From contig DBGCOP010000027.1 in assembly GCA_048360435.1 (NCBI GenBank), positions 310,001 through 374,000 of the forward strand: 64,000 nt of DNA, read 5' to 3'. The stretch's first letter is position 1; each line of letters begins with the position of its first letter. The stretch comes from Limenecus sp048360435. GTDB lineage: Bacteria; Cyanobacteriota; Vampirovibrionia; Gastranaerophilales; Gastranaerophilaceae. The notes under the pieces are model-generated. The model was not told the DNA's origin. It searched no databases and worked only from the letters and a program-made list of their open reading frames with translations. Below are positions 34,435-43,787 of this stretch, piece by piece. A program made the translations under genes and the position numbers.

Positions 34435-34591
34435 ATAAAAAAATAAAGAGGTATAAAATATTTTAAAATTCTTTGAAAGCATTGAATTTACTGCGTTAAT
34501 TCTGTAAAACTTTTGAAAGATTTATAATAAAATATATTTAAATAGTTCCAAATGTTTACTGACCAATTGCTGAATAATCTCTCATAAATTC

Positions 34592-34611
34592 TTGTGTAAT
34601 ATTTGTGTAAT
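34592..34611. repeat. Right copy of TTGTGTAATATTTGTGTAAT (candidate integrase arm site)
   Basis: Identical to 18164-18183 and in the same orientation. It lies 107 bp inside attR. Confidence 0.65.
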
Positions 34612-34717
34612 GAGACATCAATTTATTGAAATTTAAGTTTGTTGAAGAAAGTGGAAGACCTTTACAAAATAAATACTTTGAGGTACATTAGTCAACGTGG
34701 ACGTAGGATTTAAATTC

Positions 34718-34740
34718 GGTTCAAATCCTGTCGTTCCGAA
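34718..34740. repeat. attR: 23-bp direct repeat
   Basis: A detached copy of the tRNA-Pro(GGG) 3' end, identical to 18092-18114, without the rest of a tRNA before it. A T-rich run follows directly, the probable original terminator of the tRNA gene. Confidence 0.9.
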
Positions 34741-34790
34741 TTTTTTATTAAATACCCTATAAATTTTATAATAAATCTTTAATAATAAAT

Positions 34791-34864
34791 CGGAATGTAG
34801 CGCAGTTTGGTAGCGCACCGTGTTCGGGACGCGGGGGTCGCAGGTTCAAATCCTGTCATTCCGA
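34791..34864 (+). tRNA. tRNA-Pro (anticodon CGG)
   Basis: Acceptor CGGAATG/CATTCCG, anticodon stem CCGTG/CGCGG with loop TTCGGGA (anticodon CGG), T-arm GCAGG/CCTGT, discriminator A, no encoded CCA. Its 3' half differs from the neighbouring attR by about one base, so it is a possible secondary integration site. Before insertion, the two proline tRNA genes were about 125 bp apart. Confidence 0.95.
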
Positions 34865-34937
34865 TTTTTCCGTATGTGTAATACTTTTATGCCGAACTTT
34901 TGATAAATTACAGATATTCCAAAAGGAAAGGGTCTGT

Positions 34938-35126
34938 ATGAAAAAATTTTTAGCGGTTTGTTTTTTGTTTTTCTTTTGCAGCGGTGCTTGTTTTGCCGTT
35001 ATAAAAATTAATAGCGATTTTTTTAGAAGAGGCTGTTGTTCTCATCATGGCGGTGTCTGCGGTTGCAGCCATGGTCGTGCCGTATGTTGCGATGGTTCTT
35101 TGAGTCCTTCTTGCGGGTGTGATTAA
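34938..35126 (+). CDS. Small secreted cysteine-rich protein
   Basis: 62 residues: signal peptide (1-20, ending ACFA), then a short mature part with eight cysteines and several histidines in the pattern CCSHHGGVCGCSHG and CCDGSLSPSCGC. This Cys/His module occurs in other bacteria, often fused to or next to nuclease-like domains, as far as I recall; it may bind zinc. AAAGGAAAGGG precedes the ATG. The next gene starts on the stop codon of this one (shared base), so the two are coupled. Confidence 0.75.
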   Translation: MKKFLAVCFLFFFCSGACFAVIKINSDFFRRGCCSHHGGVCGCSHGRAVCCDGSLSPSCGCD

Positions 35127-35521
35127 TGAGAATTTTTTTGATTTTTATCATTTTATTTTTTGCAGCACCTACATTTGCTTCTCATCAATATCTTGAAAAA
35201 GAATATCAAAATCAGTGGTGTAGAAACAATAACGGCGTGACTGAAGTTATACTTGCTGACAGTGCAAGAGTTGATTGTGTTACTGATGAATATGCGGTTG
35301 AATTTGATTTTGCGTCAAAATGGGCTGAATCAATTGGTCAATCTCTCTATTACTCTCATTGTACCGGTAAAAAAGCAGGTGTTGTTTTGATTATGGAAAA
35401 GCCTCAAAAAGATATGAAGTATTTTGAACGTTTAAATGCTGTTGCTAAAAAATACAATATTAAAGTTTGGACAATGACACCTTGTGATATGGTTAACAAG
35501 AAAAAAACTTGTGAAAAATAA
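35126..35521 (+). CDS. Secreted PD-(D/E)XK-nuclease-like protein
   Basis: 131 residues with a signal peptide (1-18). The mature part has TEVILADSARVDCVTDEYAVEFDFASKWAESIGQ, which resembles the restriction-endonuclease fold core: Asp, then Glu-x-Asp where Glu-x-Lys is usual, then a helix with a conserved Gln. The GVVLIMEK strand and a C-terminal KVWTMTPCD follow. The catalytic lysine is not evident, so nuclease activity is not certain. Coupled to the Cys-rich protein upstream; both are predicted to be exported, so a periplasmic nucleic-acid or processing role is possible. Confidence 0.65.
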   Translation: MRIFLIFIILFFAAPTFASHQYLEKEYQNQWCRNNNGVTEVILADSARVDCVTDEYAVEFDFASKWAESIGQSLYYSHCTGKKAGVVLIMEKPQKDMKYFERLNAVAKKYNIKVWTMTPCDMVNKKKTCEK

Positions 35522-35534
35522 ATTGGATATTTTG

Positions 35535-37982
35535 TTAAGCTTTTTTTATTGCTATTGTTAAAAATGTATTTGGCATTATCATTTCATTTTCATATTTATT
35601 TGTAATATTTTCCATTGCATCAGTTACATATATACCATTGTTTTTTAACTTTGTACTGAAATTCAACATTTCTTTCTGCTCTGACTTATTTACAAACCTG
35701 ATAATCAAATCCCCATCTTTGTTTGTTTTAATTGTGCTGATTTGTATGTGTTTGTTATCAAATTCAAAAAGTTTTTCATCTTTCAATTCTGCACAGAATA
35801 ATAATGCTGATTGATAAAAAACTTCTGTATATTTTTCAAGTTCATTAACATTGTCTGCAAAGCTAACTGCAAATCTGGCTTCATTCTTGCCTTTCATTTG
35901 CAAATCCTTAGTCACAATAGGCGGTCCAGCCGGTGTTCCTCTTGTTGAGTTATGTGGATTTGAAATAGTTCCTGTTGCTCTTAAAAGTGTTATTGCAAGT
36001 TTGTTTTTTCTCACCTCATATTCTTGCAAGCCTTCTGTAATTATGCCTATTCCCTGTGTATAAACAAATTTTTGTAATGGTGCTGTATTTAGTTTCAGTT
36101 CAATTCCTCTTTTGGCAGGGACATGTTTATATATATCATATTCCGGGTCAAATTTTCTTTTTATGATGCCTGAAAGATCATCTGATTCTGTTTCTGTGAT
36201 TTTATTTTCAAGATTGAATTCTACCTGAAGAATATGGTTGAGTGATTTATTTTCATAATCAAGATTGAACTCTAAATATTGATTTTGATTTTCCAGCGTA
36301 ACAAGAAGCTTTAGTATATGTTTCTTGATTGATTTTGAACGTCCTTTTTCTGTTGATTTAGATGGGATTTCTATTTCAAATGAAATTTCTAAAATGCTTC
36401 TTATTTTTCCTTTTTCTTTGACTTTGCTTTTTAATATCCTTGAGACAAAAGGTTTATCATTTTTTAATGCTCCGAAATTATAGCTGTCTCCAATATCTGC
36501 TCTGTCCGTAAAGTTGATAAAATTCTTGTATACTTTGTTTTTTATTTTATCAGTGACTTCAATTTCATTTTTATTCACTGATAGTTTGATATAATTATTT
36601 TCTATTGAATGATCTGTTATTTTTAAGAAAGATGTCTTCTTTATGTCTGATTCTTTTAGATTTTTTAGAGAGAATTTAGGAATTTTTTTAATATCAATAA
36701 GATATTCATATAAAGTTGTATAATCTTCTGTAACAGGCACCTGATTAATGTCATATACTTTTAGAAGAGGGAATCCTTTTCTTTTTGAAATCAGCTGTGC
36801 ATTATATTTTTTATCAAGTTTTTTCTCACACATTATTTTTAGTGCACCGCTATAATTGTAATTTGAAATATTTATTACCGATAAAGAATTGTCAGAATAT
36901 AAATCTCTTCTGATTGAATTTAATATAGCATCAGAGCCTTCTGTGACAGTAAGAAATCGTACTTTATTTTCTTTATGGACATTATCTATGCTGCATCCAT
37001 AAATGCTGTCATGAGGATGGTTGTTGATCAATTTTTTGTATAAAGAATCAGTATAACTCTGAAAATTTTCAGATAGATTTAGAAATTTTGTTATTGCCTG
37101 CAAGGGTTGTATTATTCTTGAGAGTTTCCATTGAAGGTTTGCATTTTCCTGTTTTAAATCAATTCTTGAAGAATAAACTCCGGGAAGAATAAAGTTTCTG
37201 GTTGTATCTCTAAACTCACAATCAACACTCTTTGTGTATGAATTTTTAACACTATTCAAATATTCAAACGGTGTAGATAATATTATTTCATAGTCTTTTA
37301 AATATTTATTTACTTCTTTAAGTTGGATTTTAAGATTGTCAGGACACTTCATGTGGTCTGCACCAAGAGGAAGAAGTATGTTTTCTCCTGAATATTTTGA
37401 AATTCTGTCCAGTGTTCTTTTTAGCATTTCTGCTTTTTTTTCATAACTGACATTTGCATTGAAATAATCATGAAAATAACCTTCTATAAGATAGGTTGTT
37501 TTTAAGTTTCTAAAAAGAAATTCCGCTTCAAGTTCTCCCAATCCTCTCCAGAACATGGCATAAGGGATTTTGAAATATTTTATTATTTCCGGAATAAATC
37601 TGCTGTGACCAAATGTGTCTGCGTGATATGCAATGAAGTCATGACAGCCGAATTTTTCTGATTCTTTTATTCCTATCTGGAGATTTTTGATAAGTGATTC
37701 TCTGTCTATGAGAAAACTGTCAGTTGAACAGTAATATGGTCCAATGAATAACCTTTTTTCTTTAATAAAGTTTTTTATTAATTCTTCATTTTCTGGTCTT
37801 ATTTCAAGATAATCATCGAGAGCACTTGTTTGTCCGTCAAAATAAAATGCAGGAATTTCATTGTTTGATAGCTTTTTTAATACATCATCAATTACTTCAA
37901 CGAGTCTCAGTCTGAATTCTTCGAATTCTCTGTACCACTCTCTGTCCCAGTGTGTATGTATGTAAGCATAAACCTTTTTCAT
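35535..37982 (-). CDS. Glycoside hydrolase family 38 alpha-mannosidase
   Basis: 815 residues, a normal length for the bacterial class II enzyme, and no signal peptide. The zinc-site motif HTHWDREWYREFEEFRLRL opens the protein, and the nucleophile Asp lies in YHADTFGHSRFIPEI (about 120). The HPHDSIYGCSID helix of the middle domain and the long C-terminal beta-sandwich domain are also recognisable. It hydrolyses alpha-mannosides, perhaps host or dietary glycan fragments taken up by the cell. There is no ribosome site; TAAAAT lies 6 nt before the ATG. Divergent from the PLD-family gene. Confidence 0.93.
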   Translation of the reverse strand: MKKVYAYIHTHWDREWYREFEEFRLRLVEVIDDVLKKLSNNEIPAFYFDGQTSALDDYLEIRPENEELIKNFIKEKRLFIGPYYCSTDSFLIDRESLIKNLQIGIKESEKFGCHDFIAYHADTFGHSRFIPEIIKYFKIPYAMFWRGLGELEAEFLFRNLKTTYLIEGYFHDYFNANVSYEKKAEMLKRTLDRISKYSGENILLPLGADHMKCPDNLKIQLKEVNKYLKDYEIILSTPFEYLNSVKNSYTKSVDCEFRDTTRNFILPGVYSSRIDLKQENANLQWKLSRIIQPLQAITKFLNLSENFQSYTDSLYKKLINNHPHDSIYGCSIDNVHKENKVRFLTVTEGSDAILNSIRRDLYSDNSLSVINISNYNYSGALKIMCEKKLDKKYNAQLISKRKGFPLLKVYDINQVPVTEDYTTLYEYLIDIKKIPKFSLKNLKESDIKKTSFLKITDHSIENNYIKLSVNKNEIEVTDKIKNKVYKNFINFTDRADIGDSYNFGALKNDKPFVSRILKSKVKEKGKIRSILEISFEIEIPSKSTEKGRSKSIKKHILKLLVTLENQNQYLEFNLDYENKSLNHILQVEFNLENKITETESDDLSGIIKRKFDPEYDIYKHVPAKRGIELKLNTAPLQKFVYTQGIGIITEGLQEYEVRKNKLAITLLRATGTISNPHNSTRGTPAGPPIVTKDLQMKGKNEARFAVSFADNVNELEKYTEVFYQSALLFCAELKDEKLFEFDNKHIQISTIKTNKDGDLIIRFVNKSEQKEMLNFSTKLKNNGIYVTDAMENITNKYENEMIMPNTFLTIAIKKA

Positions 37983-38031
37983 AAATAAATTTTACTGTAT
38001 TTATTTCTATATGCCAAAATATTAATCTAAA

Positions 38032-38060
38032 TTTACTTATTACTTGTTTAAATTTATAAT
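38032..38060 (+). promoter_or_regulatory. Promoter of the PLD-family gene, leaderless start
   Basis: TTTACT (38032-38037), a 17-bp spacer, perfect TATAAT (38055-38060), then the ATG 6 nt later at 38067 with no Shine-Dalgarno sequence. Confidence 0.65.
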
Positions 38061-38066
38061 TGCGTT

Positions 38067-39878
38067 ATGAATATTTTTTCGAAAAATTTTTCTGTAATAA
38101 TTTTGCTTATAATCTTTCTCTTAATTTCTTATTTTTGTTTTAAGAAGGATGATAGCTATGAAGTTTTGAAGGTGATAAATGCTTCAGAGTTTTTTGTTGA
38201 TTTGAATAGAAATAAAATTTGTGATGAGGATGAACATATAGCTCTTTATCATCTAAATTTTTCTGATGATAGATTTTCGAGAACTGATAATCTCAGACTA
38301 TCTTACTTAGCAGATTTTTATGCTAAAAATGTTCTTTTAGGTAAAAAAATTAAAATTAAAAAAGATAAGAGTAATAAAGACCATTTTGTTCTTTGTGACA
38401 AATCGGATTATGAATCTAATTTGATAAAATATGGCTATGTTACAACAAAAGATAATTTTGAGGTTGTTAAAAAGAATATAAATTATGCAAAGACTCTGAA
38501 TCTTGTCAGTTATAACAGCCGTACCCGAAAGGTTCATTCACTCGATTGTAAATTTGCTCTAAATTCACCTAATGCTGAAATAATAAAATTTGAAGATGTT
38601 CCTGAAGATCATCTGCCTTGCAGAATGTGCAGATTGAAAAAGAAAAATAACTTCAAGAAAAAGGAACATAAAAATTATGCAAGAGATGTTTATGAGAAAT
38701 ATAGACCAATTTATAAAGACAGTTTTGTTGAGTTTTATGTCACTGATTTTACAAAATACTACTATCCCTCATCGAAGTGTTTGACTACGGCTTGCCAATC
38801 TTTGCTTAAACAAATAAACTCTGCTAAATCAACTATCGATTTTGCTATTTATGGTGTAGATAATCAGCCTGAAATTATAAATGCATTAATTAATGCACAA
38901 AATAGGGGAGTAAAAGTGAGGTGGGTTTATGATACAGACAAAAGAGGGCATACTATTTATCTGGAAACAGTTAGGCTGAAAAAATTGCTGAAAAATGGTC
39001 GTTCTGACATTGATTATGATAAAGATTTGTTTGATCGCACCTCTGATTACTCCGTAAAAGATGCTATTATGCATAACAAGTTTTTTATTTTTGATTCCCA
39101 AAAAGTCTGGACCGGTTCAGCGAATATTTCTCATACAGACTTGTCGGGTTTTAATGCAAACTCTGCACTTCTGATAAATTCGGCACAAATAGCACGAATA
39201 TATCAAGATGAGTTTGAACAAATGTATAACGGGCGATTTCACAGTTTAAAGATACCAACAAAATTTAATACAACTAGTCTTGGTACTTCAATTCTTGAAG
39301 TCTATTTTTCACCACAGGATGCAATTATGACAAAGCATATTCTTCCTTTGATAAATTCAGCAAAGAGATATGTTTATGTTCCTGTTTTTGTAATTACACA
39401 TAAAGACTTTAATCAGGCACTGATAAATGCTAAAAACAGAGGAGTTGAGGTAAAAGTTATAGTTGATGCAACGGCAGCAAGCGGAAAATATTCTTCCGTT
39501 AAATTTTTAAGAGAGAACGGTATAAAAGTCAAGGTTGAAAACAGGGCAGGTAAGATGCACATGAAATCTATAATTATAGATGATGTTTATTCAGTCATTG
39601 GTTCTATGAATTTTTCCAAAAGTGGGGAAAAATATAATGATGAGAATGTTCTGATAATTAAGAATATAAATCTTTCAAAATCATTCAAGCAACAATTTTT
39701 GCACTTCTGGAATTCAATTCCTGATAAATGGCTTTTTAAAAATCCAGGAGCAGAAACTTTCAATTCGATCAACTCTTGCTTTGATGGTATAGACAATGAT
39801 TTTGATGGAAAAATAGATATAAAAGATGAAGGCTGTAATTTTCGGTTAAGGAAAAAATTACAGCCTTCAAAAAAATAA
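38067..39878 (+). CDS. Phospholipase D-family protein with calcium-binding tail
   Basis: 603 residues. A single N-terminal hydrophobic segment (about 8-25) makes it exported or membrane-anchored. Residues 30-200 look like a degenerate thermonuclease (SNase)-like region with a CRMC pair. Two PLD HKD motifs follow: HNKFFIFD with GSANIS, and HMKSIIIDD with GSMNFS. The C-terminus has CFDGIDNDFDGKIDIKDEGC, an EF-hand-like calcium loop of the MopE type. Substrate could be phospholipid or nucleic acid; the nuclease-like N-terminus and family members such as Nuc favour DNA. A 14-bp inverted repeat covers the last codons. Confidence 0.85.
   Translation: MNIFSKNFSVIILLIIFLLISYFCFKKDDSYEVLKVINASEFFVDLNRNKICDEDEHIALYHLNFSDDRFSRTDNLRLSYLADFYAKNVLLGKKIKIKKDKSNKDHFVLCDKSDYESNLIKYGYVTTKDNFEVVKKNINYAKTLNLVSYNSRTRKVHSLDCKFALNSPNAEIIKFEDVPEDHLPCRMCRLKKKNNFKKKEHKNYARDVYEKYRPIYKDSFVEFYVTDFTKYYYPSSKCLTTACQSLLKQINSAKSTIDFAIYGVDNQPEIINALINAQNRGVKVRWVYDTDKRGHTIYLETVRLKKLLKNGRSDIDYDKDLFDRTSDYSVKDAIMHNKFFIFDSQKVWTGSANISHTDLSGFNANSALLINSAQIARIYQDEFEQMYNGRFHSLKIPTKFNTTSLGTSILEVYFSPQDAIMTKHILPLINSAKRYVYVPVFVITHKDFNQALINAKNRGVEVKVIVDATAASGKYSSVKFLRENGIKVKVENRAGKMHMKSIIIDDVYSVIGSMNFSKSGEKYNDENVLIIKNINLSKSFKQQFLHFWNSIPDKWLFKNPGAETFNSINSCFDGIDNDFDGKIDIKDEGCNFRLRKKLQPSKK
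39829..39867. repeat. Perfect 14-bp inverted repeat inside the 3' end of the PLD gene
   Basis: AAGGCTGTAATTTT and AAAATTACAGCCTT with an 11-nt loop. It probably acts as terminator or mRNA 3' protection hairpin although it is coding; the T-run is weak on either strand. Confidence 0.6.
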
Positions 39879-39894
39879 TTTATAATTTTGTATT

Positions 39895-41799
39895 TTAATA
39901 TGTTCCTGGTATCAGTTTTTCATAGTCATCCACTGTTCCGTTATCCATACAACAAAGAATAATTGCTTTGCCTAATGGGTGCAGATCAGATTTTAAATAT
40001 AGCTTGAGTTCTTCTTTAAAGAAATCTTCGAGCATTTTTGCACCTGCATCATATCCATCTTCTTCAATTTGCGGTTGTTTTGTTACATCGAAGAATTTTT
40101 TCGATATAGGTGTTCCTTCTACATGAATATTTTCCGGAATGTATCCGCCCAATGGATGTCTTGCCGGCTTAAGGTTTAATTTCCTAAATGATGCCTGACC
40201 TCTTCTTGCCAGATATTCACGAATTACCCATTCAGCCATAAAACCTACTTCCCATGAGCCAATGTGTTGGTTAGGAATAAGAATGTTTCTTGTTTTTGTT
40301 GTTTTCATAAACTGTTCAAGTAATATATTAGCCAAATCTACTCTTTTGCCTGTTGCAAATGGCCAGAATGAACCAACACCTTCACTTTCAAGCTTAAAGG
40401 CATTTTGGCTTGTGTTTGTGATGCTAGGGTTTCCAAAGCCTCTTGGTGCCACAAGCCTCCATAACCATGCAAGAGCAGGTGGAAGAATATGCAGCATTCC
40501 GAAAATTCCGTATGAGGGATTTTCTTTTGTACAAGGCGGAGTTCTTAAACCGAAACTTCTATAATCGATTTCAATCGGTCCGTTTTGTATATTTTTGATT
40601 TGTTCTCTTGGGATGATGATTCTCGGGTTTGGACATTTTTTTCCGGGAGCATCTTCTGTATGTTCCCAAATCAGGCATGTTGCATCCGGATGAGCTTCGA
40701 GATTAAAGAATATCAGTGGTTCTTTCGGATTTGTTGTAACTGATTCAAGATTAGGGTCTGTTCCGTATTTTTTTATATGATCAATTCTTACAAACCAGGA
40801 TTTTTCAGCATCTGCAACACATAAACGACCATTGTCTTTTCTGAAACTCGGGTGGCACAGAGCCATATCATCTGTTACAGGTTGAAGTTTACAACCTTGT
40901 TGCAAAGCAAGATATTTTTCTTCTCCTGTAACAACGTTTCTTCCAAGAAGCAGACGTCCGTCTTCTTCACGATGCGCATATTCAAGCATTTCACTTTTTC
41001 CGCTGCCAGAGGCACCTTCATGGAGAATACTTATGTCATTGTCATAAGGTGTTGTTATATTCACTGTTGAGGCGTGGATAGTTACGAAATCTTCTTTTAG
41101 TCCCAAAGCCAACAATACGCCGTAGACGCCTTTTTTTGCACTTGGTCCCGGATATAAGTTGTATGAAAATACCTCATGAACAGATTCTTGTTGGTTATGG
41201 ACAACAACCTGTTTACCTTCAAAATGGGTGTGCCTGAATGGCGGTGCTACGTAAATAATTGCTGTCGGCGCAAAATCTTTTTCAAGCTTGTCATTTGGAA
41301 TAACACCTTGAAGGTCATATATGCTTGCGGCGAAAAATGCTGCATTTTTAGGGGCAACCATTAATGCCGGATAGCCGTATTCGTTTCCTCCTGCCATAAA
41401 TGGTACGAGAATAATCTCATTCGAACAAAGCCATTCTAAAGTTTCTTTTCTAATTTTATCAAAATCTTTTGAAAATCTTTCTTTAAAAGTAATCTTATCT
41501 GTCATTGCAATATTGTTTACAACCATACAGTCAGGATCTCTTCTTCTCATATAAGGATCAGGATAATTTATTCCGATTCCGTTTTTGCATCGTGTGACGG
41601 TTGCTTCAATAATATTTTGTTCTCCGACAGGGTATTCTACATTATATGTGAGATTGCCTTGTCCACCTACTGATAAATCAATAAGTTCATCTCTTTGTTC
41701 CGGCAAAATTACATTTTGACATTTGTCAAAGATTTCTTTTAATTCGTTGCTGATTTTCCAATTTTGCCAAACTTTTTCGTTCATTAATGTATTATTCAT
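39895..41799 (-). CDS. DUF4914 family protein (PEP carboxykinase-like P-loop)
   Basis: 634 residues, cytoplasmic. I recognise the DUF4914 family by its length and by the central segment LHEGASGSGKSEMLEYAHREEDGRLLLGRN, a P-loop (GASGSGKS) of the PEP carboxykinase/HprK kind, followed by PVTDDMALCHPSF with an acidic metal site. Also typical are the C-terminal NPSITNTSQNAFKLESEG and WEVGFMAEWVIREYLARRG. The biochemical role is unknown; a nucleotide-dependent kinase or carboxykinase-like activity is plausible. GAAGG precedes the ATG. Divergent from kup. Confidence 0.82.
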   Translation of the reverse strand: MNNTLMNEKVWQNWKISNELKEIFDKCQNVILPEQRDELIDLSVGGQGNLTYNVEYPVGEQNIIEATVTRCKNGIGINYPDPYMRRRDPDCMVVNNIAMTDKITFKERFSKDFDKIRKETLEWLCSNEIILVPFMAGGNEYGYPALMVAPKNAAFFAASIYDLQGVIPNDKLEKDFAPTAIIYVAPPFRHTHFEGKQVVVHNQQESVHEVFSYNLYPGPSAKKGVYGVLLALGLKEDFVTIHASTVNITTPYDNDISILHEGASGSGKSEMLEYAHREEDGRLLLGRNVVTGEEKYLALQQGCKLQPVTDDMALCHPSFRKDNGRLCVADAEKSWFVRIDHIKKYGTDPNLESVTTNPKEPLIFFNLEAHPDATCLIWEHTEDAPGKKCPNPRIIIPREQIKNIQNGPIEIDYRSFGLRTPPCTKENPSYGIFGMLHILPPALAWLWRLVAPRGFGNPSITNTSQNAFKLESEGVGSFWPFATGKRVDLANILLEQFMKTTKTRNILIPNQHIGSWEVGFMAEWVIREYLARRGQASFRKLNLKPARHPLGGYIPENIHVEGTPISKKFFDVTKQPQIEEDGYDAGAKMLEDFFKEELKLYLKSDLHPLGKAIILCCMDNGTVDDYEKLIPGTY

Positions 41800-41964
41800 T
41801 CGAAACCTTCAATTTTCTATGATACTTATGCAATTATAGTATAAATTTGAACATTATTGTAAAAAATAAGTGTATTATTTACTATTCTAAATAATTTCTT
41901 ATTGTACATTTTCTTTTTTTGTATTTTACTATTTCCGAATAATATTAGACTTGAGGATATTTTC

Positions 41965-43785
41965 ATGAAAAGATTCAGCCGATCTTTCAATTCAATATTG
42001 AATGCAATGGGTTTGGTTTTTGGTGATATCGGCACAAGCCCAATTTATACATTTACAGTAATATTTCTTACTGTTTCTGTTAGTCTTAAAAATATTACGG
42101 GAATACTGTCATTAATAATTTGGACGCTTCTGCTGGTTGTTACAATTCAATATTCGTGGTTTGCAATGAGCTTAGGTAAAAGAGGTGAAGGCGGTTCAAT
42201 TGTATTGTTTGAAATTCTCAAAAAGCTCTTGAAAAACTCAAGACCGGTTATGTTTTTTACTTTTCTAACTTTTATTGCAGTTTCATTAATTATTGGCGAT
42301 AGTGTAATAACTCCTGCTATAAGTATACTATCTGCGGTTGAAGGTCTAAGACTTTTACATCCATTTGCTGCTCTTTCCGAGCATATAGTGTTGGGGGTAA
42401 CTATTATTATTACTATGATTTTATTTTCCTTTCAAAAATGTGGAACAGAAAAAATTTCAGGTGTTTTTGGGCCGATAATGGCTATTTGGTTTTTTGCACT
42501 GGCCGGATTTGGACTTGTTTCTTTATTTAGAGCTCCTGAATTACTATATGCTTTTAATCCTTTAAATGGCATTAATTTTTTAGCTCATCATGGAGTTGCC
42601 GGTTTTTTTATTTTGTCAGAGGTTATTCTTTGTGCAACAGGTGCAGAGGCATTGTATGCTGATATGGGGCATCTTGGACGTGAACCTATTGTTAAAGCAT
42701 GGTATGTCGTACTTGCCGCTTTAATATTAAATTATTTGGGACAGGGTGCTTTTTTGCTGACTCATCCAGAAACTAAAAATATTCTTTTTTCAATGGTAAT
42801 GTCAGAATGCAAGTTTTTGTATTTGCCTTTTCTTATTCTTAGTCTTGCAGCAACTATTATTGCTTCTCAAGCAATGATAAGCGGTTTGTTTTCTATTATT
42901 TATCAGGGGATTAATACAAGGATTTTTCCTCTGCTGAAGATTAAATATACCTCAAAAAAGATAAGTTCTCAAATATATATTCCTGCTGTGAACTGGTTTT
43001 TACTCTTTTTTGTAGTTCTTGTTATTGCAATGTTCAAAGAATCAAGTAAACTTGCGGCAGCTTATGGCATGGCTGTTACTGCTACAATAGCAATAACAGG
43101 GCTTATGATTTCAACTATATTTTTATTAAGAAGAAAATATCTTTACTCGATTGCAGCTGCTCTTATTTTGGTTGTTGATTTTTGCTTCTTTATTGCTACA
43201 TGTTCAAAATTTGTACACGGTGCTTATGTAACATTCTTGATTGCTGCAATACCCTTCTTTATTCTTATTCTTTATACAGAAGGTAACAAAAAATTATATG
43301 AATCAATGGTATTTATGTCAAAAGAAGAATTTATTGAAAAGTATAATAAAATATACAATAACATTTCAAAAGTAAAAGGTACTGCTTTGTTTTTTACAAG
43401 GGGTATTGATAAAGTTCCTCCATATGTTATACAAACAATGTTTACGAATAACATAATATATACTGACAACATTTTTATCAGTGTACGTAAATCAGGAGAA
43501 CCATTAGGGCTTGATTATGTACTTTCGGAAGTTGAAGAAGGGTTGAAGATTTTAACTATAAAAGTGGGGTATATGCAGATTTTTAAGCTTGAAAAGGTTC
43601 TAAAAAAACTGGGCATAAAAGAAAAGGTTATTTTTTATGGTGTTGAAGAGATAGAGACGGAGAACGTTTATTGGAACATTTTTGCTTTAATAAAAAAGAT
43701 TACACCGACATTTGTAAGCTTTTACAATATGCCTTATCACAAAATGCACGGTGTAATAAATAAAATTTGCTTAAAATCAAAATAG
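41965..43785 (+). CDS. kup: KUP-type potassium uptake transporter
   Basis: 606 residues from the ATG at 41965 (GAGGAT upstream; the frame is open back to 41902). The N-terminal MGLVFGDIGTSPIYTF is the KUP signature, followed by about twelve membrane helices up to residue 440 and a cytoplasmic C-terminal domain. GEGGSIVLFE and GDSVITPAISILSAVEGL are conserved pore-region motifs. H+-coupled K+ import across the inner membrane. No associated regulator is adjacent. Confidence 0.95.
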   Translation: MKRFSRSFNSILNAMGLVFGDIGTSPIYTFTVIFLTVSVSLKNITGILSLIIWTLLLVVTIQYSWFAMSLGKRGEGGSIVLFEILKKLLKNSRPVMFFTFLTFIAVSLIIGDSVITPAISILSAVEGLRLLHPFAALSEHIVLGVTIIITMILFSFQKCGTEKISGVFGPIMAIWFFALAGFGLVSLFRAPELLYAFNPLNGINFLAHHGVAGFFILSEVILCATGAEALYADMGHLGREPIVKAWYVVLAALILNYLGQGAFLLTHPETKNILFSMVMSECKFLYLPFLILSLAATIIASQAMISGLFSIIYQGINTRIFPLLKIKYTSKKISSQIYIPAVNWFLLFFVVLVIAMFKESSKLAAAYGMAVTATIAITGLMISTIFLLRRKYLYSIAAALILVVDFCFFIATCSKFVHGAYVTFLIAAIPFFILILYTEGNKKLYESMVFMSKEEFIEKYNKIYNNISKVKGTALFFTRGIDKVPPYVIQTMFTNNIIYTDNIFISVRKSGEPLGLDYVLSEVEEGLKILTIKVGYMQIFKLEKVLKKLGIKEKVIFYGVEEIETENVYWNIFALIKKITPTFVSFYNMPYHKMHGVINKICLKSK

Positions 43786-43787
43786 AA

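Larger units (their letters stand above)
34311..34790. other. Noncoding right end of the element
   Basis: No gene is supported. It holds the promoter box of the 526-residue gene (34317-34322), the nested hairpin (34365-34434), the right arm-type repeat (34592-34611), attR (34718-34740), a T-run that would have ended the original tRNA-Pro transcript, and the leader of the second tRNA-Pro. Confidence 0.7.

Noticed and set aside
34633..34818. 61-codon minus-strand frame across attR and tRNA-Pro
   Set aside because: It runs through the attachment repeat and into a tRNA gene, so it is a chance frame.
35126..35521. Calling the exported nuclease-like protein an active endonuclease
   Set aside because: The lysine of the PD-(D/E)XK site is not evident, so only fold resemblance is claimed.
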